A stretch of 64,000 nucleotides of DNA from Streptomyces asoensis (GTDB taxonomy: Bacteria > Actinomycetota > Actinomycetes > Streptomycetales > Streptomycetaceae): assembly GCF_013085465.1 (NCBI RefSeq), contig NZ_CP049838.1, positions 6,820,001 to 6,884,000 of the forward strand, in the 5' to 3' direction. The notes below the pieces were generated by a model. It was not told where the DNA came from, did no database searches, and worked only from the letters and a program-made list of their open reading frames with translations. Every line of letters begins with the position of its first letter. Positions within the stretch are counted from its first letter, which is position 1. The translations under genes and the position numbers were made by a program. Of the stretch, positions 7,986-16,317 are shown piece after piece.

Positions 7986-8020
7986 TTGTTCGGTTATCCG
8001 GCCGTTACTAGCGAGTAACG
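7986..8020 (+). promoter_or_regulatory. promoter-like hexamers overlapped by operator-like palindrome
   Basis: CGTTACT (8003-8009), AGCG, AGTAACG (8014-8020) form a 7-4-7 inverted repeat resembling TetR/GntR-type sites. It overlaps a -10-like TAGCGA (8009-8014), which is 17 bases from TTGTTC (7986-7991). A repressor here would occlude the promoter. The hexamers are only moderate matches. Confidence 0.45.
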
Positions 8021-8395
8021 AACCCCCTTGTGCGGGCGGCGAGAATGCACCACGATCGGCCACGCTCGGTCCAATCCCGTACCCCGACAGCCGGTTGGGT
8101 CAACGGGTTTTCCTGGGTCCCCACCGAGCAGAGCCGACGGCAGTGGAGTCGGCTCTCGGACAGGGGGGTCTTCGCTGCGGTGAAGCCTGTCCAGCAAGGT
8201 TGTGCGTGATGCGTGTCAGGCGCGACCAGTGGTTGTCGCTCGGGGGTGATCGCCGGTGATCGGTGCGCGGTTCGCGCCTCCGAGACAGGCGCTCCCCTTC
8301 CCGAGGACGTAGCACTTCTCCCATCCCTGCCCGGCTGAGCCGCCGTCCGAGGGGGCTCACGGGATCAGGAGATGTACGTCCGAGAAGGAGGAAAT

Positions 8396-9028
8396 ATGGA
8401 GTCCCAGGTGCGTGGCGGGACCAGATGGAAGCGCTTCGCTGTGGTCATGGTGCCCAGCGTCGCCGCTACGGCATGTATAGGTGTCGCCCTCGCGCAGGGT
8501 GCACTGGCCGCGTCGTTCAGCGTGTCCGGTCAGTCGTTCAAGGTGACGGCCGACAAGCTTGAAGGCACGGGCTTCTCGCAGTACGGCGCGATCGACTCGG
8601 GTTACACCCTCGACGGCAAGAAGACGGCTCACGCCGTTGCCGTCTCGGCGTTCAAGAGCGCCTCGATCACGAACATGTGCCAGTCCGTGGTCACCCCGAA
8701 CATCCCGCTGCTCGGTTCCGTCAGCCTCACGCTGAAGGCGGGCGGCGGCGGTAAGCCGGTCGAGGCAGAGAACCTGTACATCGACGTCGAGGACCTTCAG
8801 GCGGATGCCGTCTTCAGGGGCATCGACATCGGTGTGGCCGCGAAGGACGCCAACAAGGGTCCGGGCCTCAAGAGCGGTGACACGGCGAACCCGTACGGGT
8901 TCGCCCAGCAGGCGGACTCCGCCACGCTGACCGACGTGAAGCAGACGGCGTGGGCCACCACCGCCGGAACCTTCAAGCTCAGCGGCCTGAAGATGTCGCT
9001 GTCGACGGGTGTCAAGGAGTGCTACTAA
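8396..9028 (+). CDS. DUF6230 family secreted protein (sometimes labelled 'cholesterol esterase')
   Basis: 210 residues. A basic N-terminus (RWKRF) leads into a hydrophobic stretch (VVMVPSVAATACIGVALAQGAL) that reads as a signal peptide or anchor; the mature part is Gly/Ser/Thr-rich and beta-rich, with two Cys (one at the very C-terminus, KECY). No lipase GxSxG motif or His/Asp partner is visible, so the 'cholesterol esterase' name attached to this family is not supported by the sequence. I start at ATG 8396, four bases after AAGGAGG; a further in-frame ATG at 8372 has a weaker site. First gene of a three-gene operon; an intergenic hairpin downstream may give it higher expression than the next genes. 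Confidence 0.85.
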   Translation: MESQVRGGTRWKRFAVVMVPSVAATACIGVALAQGALAASFSVSGQSFKVTADKLEGTGFSQYGAIDSGYTLDGKKTAHAVAVSAFKSASITNMCQSVVTPNIPLLGSVSLTLKAGGGGKPVEAENLYIDVEDLQADAVFRGIDIGVAAKDANKGPGLKSGDTANPYGFAQQADSATLTDVKQTAWATTAGTFKLSGLKMSLSTGVKECY

Positions 9029-9037
9029 GCACTCTCT

Positions 9038-9072
9038 GACGGGCGGGGGGGCCGGTGGCGCCCCCGCCCGTC
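9038..9072 (+). terminator. intra-operon hairpin / attenuator
   Basis: GACGGGCGGGGG (9038-9049) pairs with CCCCCGCCCGTC (9061-9072), a perfect 12-bp stem with an 11-base loop, ten bases after the DUF6230 stop. No U tract follows, so it may be a partial terminator or an mRNA-stabilising 3' structure. Confidence 0.6.
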
Positions 9073-9146
9073 CAGTCTGAAGCCCGGGGCTTCACCAGCA
9101 CTTCGACCCACCACCACAGAAACGCCGCACCAGGGAGCTGTTTTCC

Positions 9147-9785
9147 ATGAGCGCCGAGACCCCTGTCGCCCCCGGCCAGTTCACCCGCCGGAGGCAGCAG
9201 TTCCGCGCCTGGCGGGGCACCAGGCCGTTCTGGGCGGGCTTGTTCGTCCTCCTCGCCGGCTTCCCCATCGCCTACTTCCCTTACGCGCACCTCCAGGTGG
9301 GCCACCTGACGCTGGCGATGGCCACCACCGCGGGCGCGGGGTCGCTGATCATCGGCGTGCTGCTGGGCGTTCTGGGCATCAGTCTGTGGTTCCAGAAGCA
9401 CGTACAGGTCTTCGCGGGAGTCGCGGCGATCCTGCTCGGTCTGGTCTCCATCCCGGTGTCGAACCTGGGCGGCTTCCTCATCGGCTTCCTGTTCGCGCTG
9501 ATCGGCGGGGCGATGGCCGTGTCCTGGGTGCCGGGCACACCGCCCGCCCAGGCTCCGGGGCCCGAAGCCGGCGCGACCGCCGGAGGCGCCCCCGAGGGCG
9601 CGTTCCCCGCACCTCCCGCCGACGCGGGCGACCTCACCGAGAACCCGTACAGCACGGGCCCGGCCCCCATCGAGAAGCCGTCCTTCACGAAGGACGACGA
9701 CGGGGCGGGCGAGCCGCACGATCTGCACGATCTGTCAGGAACGAGCCCGGCCAACGGGGCGAACGGGAGGCACAGTGCCGGCTGA
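9147..9785 (+). CDS. DUF6114 family integral membrane protein
   Basis: 212 residues. Residues ~1-30 are basic and cytoplasmic (TRRRQQFRAWRGTRPFWAG). Four hydrophobic segments follow at about 28-46, 52-74, 83-102 and 106-124. The last ~85 residues are Pro/Ala/Gly/Asp-rich and probably unstructured (APGPEAGATAGGAPEGAFPA). Start ATG 9147 with GGGAG ten bases upstream. Its 3' end overlaps the next gene's GTG by 11 bases, so the two are translationally coupled. DUF6114 next to DUF6230 is a recurrent streptomycete pair; function unknown. A small membrane partner for the secreted DUF6230 protein is a reasonable guess. Confidence 0.83.
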   Translation: MSAETPVAPGQFTRRRQQFRAWRGTRPFWAGLFVLLAGFPIAYFPYAHLQVGHLTLAMATTAGAGSLIIGVLLGVLGISLWFQKHVQVFAGVAAILLGLVSIPVSNLGGFLIGFLFALIGGAMAVSWVPGTPPAQAPGPEAGATAGGAPEGAFPAPPADAGDLTENPYSTGPAPIEKPSFTKDDDGAGEPHDLHDLSGTSPANGANGRHSAG

Positions 9786-11175
9786 CGAGGTTTCCACCGG
9801 GAGCGATGTGGACGCTGCCCGCGTGAGAACCACCGGGCCGCGGCACGCGGCACCCAAGAAGCCGATCTTCACCAGGTTCCACATGCCGGCCGGCAAGGCG
9901 ATAGCCCTGGCGGCCATGCCGACGGCGGTCCTGATGGGCATGGGGTTCACGCCGACCCTCGCCAACGCCGAGGACCAGCCGGCGTCCAAGAGCCTCACGA
10001 TCGACGAGTACAAGGACTGTGTGGCGGCCCTGGAGGGCGCGGACGCCTCCGCGTCGGCCTCCCCGTCGCCGTCCGCCTCGGCGAGCGCGAGCGAATCGGC
10101 CGACGACTCCAAGGACGACTCCAAGGACGACTCCAAGGACGGCTCCAAGGACGACTCGAAGGACACGTCGAGCGGCTCGGGCGACACGGGTGACTCCGGT
10201 TCGTCGGATTCAGGTTCCGACGACACGGCCGAGCCCGCTCCCGCCGCGTCCTCGGCGGCCGCCGCGCCCGACAAGTCGTCGACGTCCGGTGACACCGCGA
10301 CGGCGAGCCCCTCGGCCTCCGCGACGGACAAGAACGTCCTGGAGACCATCGGCGACGCGATCACGGACCTCTTCGACGGCAACGGCTCCGACGCGGAGGC
10401 CGGTTCGAGCCCGTCCCCGTCGGCCTCGGCCTCGGAGTCGGCGTCGGCCGGTGACTCGTCGTCGACCGGTGACTCGTCGTCGGACTCCGGCTCGGGCTCC
10501 TCGGACAGCTCAGGCTCCTCCGACTCCGGCTCCTCCGGCAAGGACTCCTCCGGTACCTCCAAGGACACCACCGACACCGTCACCGACACGGTGAAGGACG
10601 CCGCCGACGAGGCCGAGGAGACGGCGAAGGACACCGAGGAGGCCGCCGACGACGCCACGGCCTCGCCGAGCCCCTCGGAGAGCGCCACCACGGACGCCGA
10701 CGACTGCCCCGCCGCCACGGACGACGAGGGCGGCATCGACAACAAGATCAGGCTGCCCGACGACCCCTGGTACCTGAACGCCAGTTCGCTGCTCCTCAAG
10801 GGCGCCGACTACCAGGGCATCGTCAAGGTGAAGACCGCCAACGGCACGGTCAAGGAGGTGCTGAAGTACGTCATCTCCGACGGCACCGACATCGGCGACC
10901 TGCACCAGACGGTGGACGACAAGCAGTCCGGCAAGACGTACCACGTGCAGGCGGGCAAGGGCACCACGTCCACCATCCGTGACGGCGACACGATCATGTA
11001 CACGGAGAGCATCTCCGGCAACCTGTTCGGCCTGATACCCATCACGTTCAGCCCGAAGAGCCCGCCGCCGTTGAACATCCCGCTGATCTACTTCACCGAC
11101 GTGAAGGTCCAGCAGGCGGGCCAGCTCGGCGGCACGCTGACCGTCCCCGGCCTGCACCAGTACACGACCGGCTGA
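9775..11175 (+). CDS. secreted protein with long Ser/Asp/Ala-rich low-complexity region and conserved C-terminal domain
   Basis: 466 residues, start GTG 9775 inside the DUF6114 gene. The N-terminal ~65 residues carry a basic stretch, a hydrophobic core (AIALAAMPTAVLMGMGF) and an Ala-x-Ala-like cleavage region (TLANAED). Residues ~85-310 are low complexity: DDSKDDSKD repeats, SPSPSAS blocks and a TKDTTDTVTDTVKDAADEAEE stretch, resembling stalk regions of wall-spanning proteins. Residues ~320-466 form a compact beta-rich domain (from IRLPDDPWYLNASSLLLKG to VPGLHQYTTG). A single Cys pair (DDC...) flanks the linker. No sortase motif or catalytic site is seen. Probably an envelope-exposed protein working with the two upstream products; role unknown. 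Confidence 0.8.
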   Translation: MPADEVSTGSDVDAARVRTTGPRHAAPKKPIFTRFHMPAGKAIALAAMPTAVLMGMGFTPTLANAEDQPASKSLTIDEYKDCVAALEGADASASASPSPSASASASESADDSKDDSKDDSKDGSKDDSKDTSSGSGDTGDSGSSDSGSDDTAEPAPAASSAAAAPDKSSTSGDTATASPSASATDKNVLETIGDAITDLFDGNGSDAEAGSSPSPSASASESASAGDSSSTGDSSSDSGSGSSDSSGSSDSGSSGKDSSGTSKDTTDTVTDTVKDAADEAEETAKDTEEAADDATASPSPSESATTDADDCPAATDDEGGIDNKIRLPDDPWYLNASSLLLKGADYQGIVKVKTANGTVKEVLKYVISDGTDIGDLHQTVDDKQSGKTYHVQAGKGTTSTIRDGDTIMYTESISGNLFGLIPITFSPKSPPPLNIPLIYFTDVKVQQAGQLGGTLTVPGLHQYTTG

Positions 11176-11222
11176 GCAGTACCGGCCGATCGTCCCCAAG
11201 CCCGTCCGGGAGCCGCAACAAA

Positions 11223-11263
11223 CGCTGAGGGCGCCCCCTTTTTCACAGGGGGCGCCCTCAGCG
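11223..11263. terminator. strong bidirectional terminator
   Basis: A perfect 17-bp stem (11223-11239 with 11247-11263; arm CGCTGAGGGCGCCCCCT) and loop TTTTCAC. It separates the secreted-protein operon from the convergent pyruvate kinase gene and is one of the two longest perfect stems I found. Confidence 0.85.
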
Positions 11264-11308
11264 CCGTACAAGCCCGCTCGGACGGCCAGGGCCGCCCGCT
11301 CGGTCGCC

Positions 11309-12739
11309 TCAGTCGCGGGAGCCGCCACCGAGGTGGTGGACACGGAGCATGTTGGTGGTGCCGGGCACGCCGGGGGGCGAGCCGGCGGTGATGATGACGA
11401 TCTCGCCCGGGCTGAAGCGGTTGATCTTGGCGATCTGCTGGTCGACCATGTCGACCATCTCGTCGGTGCTGTTCACGAACGGCACGATGTGCGACTCGAC
11501 GCCCCAGCTGAGCGTCAGCTGGTTGCGGGTGCCCTCGTCGGTGGTGAAGGCGATGATCGGCTGGGCCGCGCGGTAGCGGGAGAGCCGACGGGCGGTGTCG
11601 CCGGACTGGGTGAAGGCCACCAGACCCCGGCCGCCCAGGAAGTCGGAGATCTCGCACGCGGCGCGCGCGATCGAACCGCCCTGCGTGCGCGGCTTCTTGC
11701 CCGGCACGAGCGGCTGGAGACCCTTGCTGAGCAGCTCCTGCTCGGCCGCGGTGACGATCTTCGACATCGTCTTCACGGTCTCGATCGGGTACGCGCCCAC
11801 GCTCGACTCGGCGGACAGCATGACCGCGTCCGCGCCGTCCAGGATCGCGTTGGCCACGTCGGAGGCCTCGGCGCGGGTCGGACGGGAGTTGGTGATCATC
11901 GACTCCATCATCTGGGTCGCCACGATCACCGGCTTGGCGTTGCGCCGGCACAGCTCGATGAGGCGCTTCTGCACCATGGGGACCTTCTCGAGCGGGTACT
12001 CGACGGCCAGGTCGCCACGGGCCACCATGACGGCGTCGAACGCCATCACGACGTCCTCCATGTTGTCCACCGCCTGCGGCTTCTCCACCTTGGCGATGAC
12101 GGGGACCCGGCGGCCCTCCTCGTCCATGACCCGGTGGACGTCGGCGACGTCCTTGGCGTCCCGGACGAAGGACAGCGCGACCAGGTCGCAGCCCATGCGC
12201 AGCGCGAACCGCAGGTCCTCGATGTCCTTCTCGCTGAGCGCGGGCACGTTGACGGCCGTGCCGGGCAGGTTGATGCCCTTGTGGTCGGAGATGACGCCGC
12301 CCTCGATGACGATCGTCTTCACCCGCGGGCCCTCGACGTCCAGGACCTTCAGCTCGACGTTGCCGTCGTTGATGAGGATCTGGTCGCCGCGCGAGACGTC
12401 GCCCGGCAGGCCCTTGTACGTCGTGCCGCAGATCGTCTTGTCGCCGGGGACGTCCTCGGTGGTGATGGTGAACTCGTCACCGCGCACCAGCTCGACCGGA
12501 CCCTCGGCGAAGGTCTCGAGGCGGATCTTCGGGCCCTGGAGGTCGGCGAGGACACCGATGGCCCGGCCGGTCTCCTTGGCGGCGGCCCGGACCCGGTCGT
12601 AGCGGCCCTGGTGCTCGGCGTGGGAGCCGTGGCTGAAGTTGAAGCGGGCCACGTTCATGCCGGCCTCGATCAGCGACACGAGCATTTCGTGGGAGTCGAC
12701 CGCGGGGCCGAGAGTACAGACGATTTTCGAACGGCGCAT
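11309..12739 (-). CDS. pyk: pyruvate kinase
   Basis: 476 residues, normal length for bacterial pyruvate kinase, converting phosphoenolpyruvate and ADP to pyruvate and ATP. The start MRRSKIVCTLGPAVDS and the active-site region VIAKVEKPQAVDNMEDVV then AVMVARGDLAVEYPLEKVP (catalytic Lys and metal-binding Glu/Asp) are typical; NARPTRAE-type substrate residues appear as TNSRPTRAEASDVANAI. The C-terminal domain (residues ~350-476) has the GDTARRLSRYRA allosteric region and ends at SRD. Start ATG 12739 is preceded by AGGATCG. It lies 88 bases upstream of ackA in the opposite sense of reading, following ackA-pta on the same strand. Streptomyces usually have two pyk genes; this is the one beside ackA-pta. 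Confidence 0.95.
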   Translation of the reverse strand: MRRSKIVCTLGPAVDSHEMLVSLIEAGMNVARFNFSHGSHAEHQGRYDRVRAAAKETGRAIGVLADLQGPKIRLETFAEGPVELVRGDEFTITTEDVPGDKTICGTTYKGLPGDVSRGDQILINDGNVELKVLDVEGPRVKTIVIEGGVISDHKGINLPGTAVNVPALSEKDIEDLRFALRMGCDLVALSFVRDAKDVADVHRVMDEEGRRVPVIAKVEKPQAVDNMEDVVMAFDAVMVARGDLAVEYPLEKVPMVQKRLIELCRRNAKPVIVATQMMESMITNSRPTRAEASDVANAILDGADAVMLSAESSVGAYPIETVKTMSKIVTAAEQELLSKGLQPLVPGKKPRTQGGSIARAACEISDFLGGRGLVAFTQSGDTARRLSRYRAAQPIIAFTTDEGTRNQLTLSWGVESHIVPFVNSTDEMVDMVDQQIAKINRFSPGEIVIITAGSPPGVPGTTNMLRVHHLGGGSRD

Positions 12740-12828
12740 GGGGCGATCCTATCGGTTTGTTTCGCTACGGAATATTCCGTCTGGTGGAAGATACAAATGA
12801 GAGGGGTTGTGCTCAGTTGCTTTCCTGC

Positions 12829-14040
12829 TCAGTTTGTCTTTTTCACCAGTGCGTAGGTCTGTGTGGCGATCTCCAGTTCCTCGTCCGTCGGCACCACGGC
12901 GACCGCCACCCGCGCGCCGGCGGGCGAGATCAGCCGCGGCTCGTCACCGCGTACCGCGTTCAGCTCGTCGTCCACCGCCAGGCCCAGGGAACCCAGGCCC
13001 GCCACGGCCGCCTCCCGCACCGGTGCCGCGTTCTCCCCGACCCCGGCGGTGAACGCGACCGCGTCCACGTGCCCGAGTACGGCGTAATAGGCGCCGATGT
13101 ACTTCTTCAGCCGGTGAATGTAGATGTCGAAGGCGAGCTTCGCCCCCTCGTCACCCTCGTCGATCCGGCGTCGGATCTCCCGCATGTCGTTGTCACCGCA
13201 CAGCCCGATGAGCCCGCTCTTCTTGTTGAGAAGAGTGTCGATTTCATCGATGGACATTCCACCAACCCGCGCCAAATGGAAGATGACGGCCGGATCGGTG
13301 TCCCCGGAGCGCGTACCCATCACGAGCCCCTCCAAGGGCGTCAGCCCCATCGAGGTGTCCACGCACCGGCCCTTCTCGACGGCCGAGGCGGATGCCCCGT
13401 TGCCGAGGTGCAGCACGATGACATTCACCTCTTCGGGTGCCTTGCCCAGCAGCTTCGCCGTCGCCCGGGAGACGTACGCGTGCGAGGTCCCGTGAAAGCC
13501 GTAGCGCCGCACCCGGTGCGCGTCGGCGGTCTCGACGTCGATCGCGTAGCGGGCCGCCGCCTCCGGCATCGTCGTGTGGAACGCGGTGTCGAAGACGGCG
13601 ACCTGGGGCAGGTCGGGGCGCAGGGCCGTCGCGGTGCGGATGCCGGTGAGGTTGGCCGGGTTGTGCAGCGGGGCGACCGGGATCAGCCGCTCGATCTCGG
13701 CGAGGACGGCGTCGTCGATCACGGTCGGCTCGCTGAAGCGCTTGCCGCCGTGCACGACCCGGTGCCCGATGGCGGCGAGTTCGGGGGAGTCGAGACCGAG
13801 CCCGTCCTTCGCGAGCTCCTCCGCCACGGCCTTCAGAGCGGCGTCGTGGTCGGCGATCGGCCCGGTCCACTCACGGCTCTCGCCGCCGGTCGCGAGGGGC
13901 GTGTGCTTGAGCCGGGAGGACTGCTCACCGATCCGCTCGACGAGCCCGTTCGCCAGCCGGCTGCTGTCCCGCATGTCGAGCAGCTGGTACTTCACCGACG
14001 AGGAGCCGGAGTTGAGGACGAGGACACGCGTTGCTGTCAC
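12829..14040 (-). CDS. ackA: acetate kinase
   Basis: 403 residues. Acetokinase signature VLVLNSGSSSVKY at the N-terminus, VFDTAFHTTMP and YGFHGTSH in the middle, and the phosphate-binding HLGNGASASA. It interconverts acetyl phosphate + ADP and acetate + ATP, and together with Pta forms the acetate overflow/assimilation path. I start at GTG 14040 (MTATRVLVLN): this overlaps the pta stop by four bases (GTGA), showing translational coupling. The open frame continues upstream inside pta but is a shadow. Cytoplasmic. Confidence 0.95.
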   Translation of the reverse strand: MTATRVLVLNSGSSSVKYQLLDMRDSSRLANGLVERIGEQSSRLKHTPLATGGESREWTGPIADHDAALKAVAEELAKDGLGLDSPELAAIGHRVVHGGKRFSEPTVIDDAVLAEIERLIPVAPLHNPANLTGIRTATALRPDLPQVAVFDTAFHTTMPEAAARYAIDVETADAHRVRRYGFHGTSHAYVSRATAKLLGKAPEEVNVIVLHLGNGASASAVEKGRCVDTSMGLTPLEGLVMGTRSGDTDPAVIFHLARVGGMSIDEIDTLLNKKSGLIGLCGDNDMREIRRRIDEGDEGAKLAFDIYIHRLKKYIGAYYAVLGHVDAVAFTAGVGENAAPVREAAVAGLGSLGLAVDDELNAVRGDEPRLISPAGARVAVAVVPTDEELEIATQTYALVKKTN

Positions 14041-16127
14041 TGCTGGGAAGCCTTCTCGTTCGGGGTCTGGGCCTGGATCGCCGTGATGGCGACGGTGTTG
14101 ACGATGTCCTGGACCAGAGCGCCCCGGGACAGGTCGTTGACCGGCTTGCGCAGGCCCTGGAGCACCGGCCCGACCGCGATCGCGCCGGCCGAACGCTGCA
14201 CGGCCTTGTAGGTGTTGTTGCCGGTGTTGAGGTCCGGGAAGATCAACACGCTTGCCTGCCCGGCGACTTCGGAGCCCGGCAGCTTGGTCGCGGCGACGGT
14301 CGGCTCCACGGCGGCGTCGTACTGGATCGGCCCCTCGATCCTCAGGTCGGGGCGCCGCTCGCGGACGAGCTTCGTCGCCTCCCGCACCTTGTCGACGTCG
14401 GCGCCCGAGCCGGACGTACCGGTGGAGTACGACAGCATCGCGATCCGCGGCTCCACCCCGAACTGGGCGGCGGTCGCGGCCGCCTGGATGGCGATGTCGG
14501 CGAGCTGCTCGGCGTTCGGGTCGGGGTTCACGGCGCAGTCGCCGTAGACGAGGACCTTGTCGGCGAGGCACATGAAGAAGACGGACGAGACGATGTCGGC
14601 GTCCGGCTTGGTCTTGATGATCTCGAAGGCGGGCCGGATGGTGGCGGCCGTGGAGTGCACCGACCCGGAGACCATGCCGTCGGCGAGGCCCTCCTGGACC
14701 ATGAGCGTCCCGAAGTAGTTCACGTCCGAGACGACGTCGTACGCCAGCTCCACCGTGACGCCCTTGTGGGCCCGCAACCGGGCGTACTTCTCGGCGAAGG
14801 AGTCGCGCAGCTCGGAGGTGGCCGGGTCGATCAGCGTGCAGTCGCCGAGGTCGATGCCGAGGTCGGCGGCCTTCTTGCGGATCTGGTCGACGGGCCCGAG
14901 GAGCGTGAGGTCGCAGACGCCCCGGCGCAGCAGCACCTCGGCCGCGTGCAGCACGCGCTCCTCGGTCCCCTCCGGAAGGACGACCCGGCGCTTGTCGACG
15001 CGGGCCTGCTCCAGGAGCTTGTGCTCGAACATCATCGGCGTGAGGCGGTCGGTGCTCGGTGCGGAGACGCGGCTGAGCAGATCGCTCGTGTCCACGTGCC
15101 GCTCGAACAGCCCCAGCGCGGTCTCGGCCTTGCGCGGGGTGGCCGCGTTCAGCTTGCCCTCGAGGGAGAACAACTGCTCGGCCGTGGGGAAGCTGTTACC
15201 GGGCACGGATACGACGGGCGTGCCGGGGGCCAGGCGGGCGGCGAGGGTGAGGATCTCGTCGCTCGGCACCTCGTCGAGGGTGAGCAGCAGGCCGGCTATC
15301 GGCGGGGTGCCGGCGCTGTGCGCGGCCAGCGAGCCGATGACCAGGTCGGCCCGGTCTCCCGGCGTGACGACCAGGCAGCCCGGGGTCAGCGCGTTGAGGA
15401 AGTTCGGCAGCATCGCCCCGCCGAAGACGAAGTCGAGCGCGTCACGGGCCAGCCCGGAGTCGTCGCCGAGCAGCACCCTCGCGCCCAGCGCGTGGCTGAT
15501 CTGCGCGACGGTCGGCGCGGAGAGGGCGGGCTCGTCGGGCAGCACGTAACAGGGCACGGGCAGCCGGGTCGCGAGCCGGGCGGCGATCTCCTCCCGGTCG
15601 TCCGGGGCCACCCGGTTGGTCACCATGGCGAGGACGTCGCAGCCGAGAACCTCGTACGCCCGGTAGGCGTTGCGGGTCTCCGCGAACACGGACTCCACCG
15701 GCTGCTTGCGGCCGCCGACGACCGGGATCACGGACGCGCCGAACTCGTTCGCGAGGCGCGCGTTGAGGGCGAGTTCGTCCGGGAACTGGGTGTCGGCGTA
15801 GTCCGTTCCCAGGACGAGGACGACGTCGTAGGCGCGGGCGACGCGATGGAACCGCTCGACGAGGGTGGAGACCAGCTCGTCCGTCCCCTGCTCCGCCTGG
15901 AGGGCGGACGCCTCGTGGTAGTCCATGCCGTAGACGGTGGCCGGATCCTGCGCCAGCCGGTAGCGCGCACGCAGCAGCTCGAAGAGCCGGTCGGGCCCGT
16001 CGTGGACGAGGGGACGGAACACGCCCACCCGGTCGACCTGCCGGGTCAGGAGCTCCATGACTCCCAGCTCGACGACCTGACGGCCGTCGCCGCGATCGAT
16101 TCCGGTCACGTACACGCTGCGGGTCAC
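14037..16127 (-). CDS. pta: phosphate acetyltransferase, long form
   Basis: 696 residues with the three-domain build of long Pta: an N-terminal dethiobiotin-synthetase-like domain (1 to ~210), a DRTGG domain (~215-330) and the C-terminal PTA_PTB catalytic domain (~365-690, with SSVFFMCLADKVLVYGDCAVNPDPN and YSTGTSGSG). It makes acetyl phosphate from acetyl-CoA. The N-terminal P-loop is degenerate: the usual GSGKT-like stretch reads TGIDRGDGRQ with no Lys, so that domain is probably regulatory. Start GTG 16127 with GGAGAG before it; the extra 19 codons to 16184 lack a ribosome site. Divergent from pfkA. Confidence 0.95.
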   Translation of the reverse strand: MTRSVYVTGIDRGDGRQVVELGVMELLTRQVDRVGVFRPLVHDGPDRLFELLRARYRLAQDPATVYGMDYHEASALQAEQGTDELVSTLVERFHRVARAYDVVLVLGTDYADTQFPDELALNARLANEFGASVIPVVGGRKQPVESVFAETRNAYRAYEVLGCDVLAMVTNRVAPDDREEIAARLATRLPVPCYVLPDEPALSAPTVAQISHALGARVLLGDDSGLARDALDFVFGGAMLPNFLNALTPGCLVVTPGDRADLVIGSLAAHSAGTPPIAGLLLTLDEVPSDEILTLAARLAPGTPVVSVPGNSFPTAEQLFSLEGKLNAATPRKAETALGLFERHVDTSDLLSRVSAPSTDRLTPMMFEHKLLEQARVDKRRVVLPEGTEERVLHAAEVLLRRGVCDLTLLGPVDQIRKKAADLGIDLGDCTLIDPATSELRDSFAEKYARLRAHKGVTVELAYDVVSDVNYFGTLMVQEGLADGMVSGSVHSTAATIRPAFEIIKTKPDADIVSSVFFMCLADKVLVYGDCAVNPDPNAEQLADIAIQAAATAAQFGVEPRIAMLSYSTGTSGSGADVDKVREATKLVRERRPDLRIEGPIQYDAAVEPTVAATKLPGSEVAGQASVLIFPDLNTGNNTYKAVQRSAGAIAVGPVLQGLRKPVNDLSRGALVQDIVNTVAITAIQAQTPNEKASQQ

Positions 16128-16317
16128 GCCAGCTCTCCGTCTCTGTACAGGGGCACGAGGGCACGGGGCACAAAAATCGCCCACCTAGGTGAGCAGATCC
16201 CTCTTGACAATACCTCTGGCCGTAGTTAAGGCGCCCGTCAAGAGACAGCCCGCTCGGCGGCGTGAAACAATCGAACCTGGCTCACCGGTACCAACAGCGA
16301 GCAGGAGACACAGCACG
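16128..16317. promoter_or_regulatory. divergent pta / pfkA control region
   Basis: 190 bases between two outward genes. It holds a perfect TTGACA (16204-16209), with TAAGGC 17 bases later on the + strand as a possible but weak -10 for pfkA. A perfect ten-base palindrome CACCTAGGTG lies at 16182-16191. Both promoters should lie here; assignments are tentative. Confidence 0.45.

Larger units (their letters stand above)
7752..8395 (+). promoter_or_regulatory. 644-base non-coding region: palindromes, promoter and structured leader for the DUF6230 operon
   Basis: No open frame here looks coding. The left half holds three TTAC...GTAA palindromes (entries below) and the right half several inverted repeats. 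A TTGTTC / 17 bases / TAGCGA pair at 7986-8014 is a possible promoter. If used, it gives a 5' leader of about 375 bases. Stems in that leader include AGAGCCGAC (8130-8138) with GTCGGCTCT (8148-8156), and GGACAGG (8158-8164) with CCTGTCC (8186-8192) enclosing CTTC/GAAG. I could not match it to a known riboswitch class. A near-perfect AAGGAGG precedes the operon's first ATG. Confidence 0.5.

Noticed and set aside
8021..8395. Cyclic-di-AMP (ydaO-type) riboswitch in the DUF6230 leader
   Set aside because: I looked for the conserved ydaO core and pseudoknot sequences and did not find a convincing match; only generic hairpins are present.
10111..10168. DDSKD repeat block as a possible CRISPR or VNTR array
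   Set aside because: The repeat is a short in-frame codon repeat within a coding low-complexity stalk; no spacers.
9735..10799. Minus-strand frame opposite the Ser/Asp-rich protein (Ser/Glu/Pro-rich)
   Set aside because: It mirrors the low-complexity repeats of the + strand gene; the + strand has a signal peptide, operon context and overlap.
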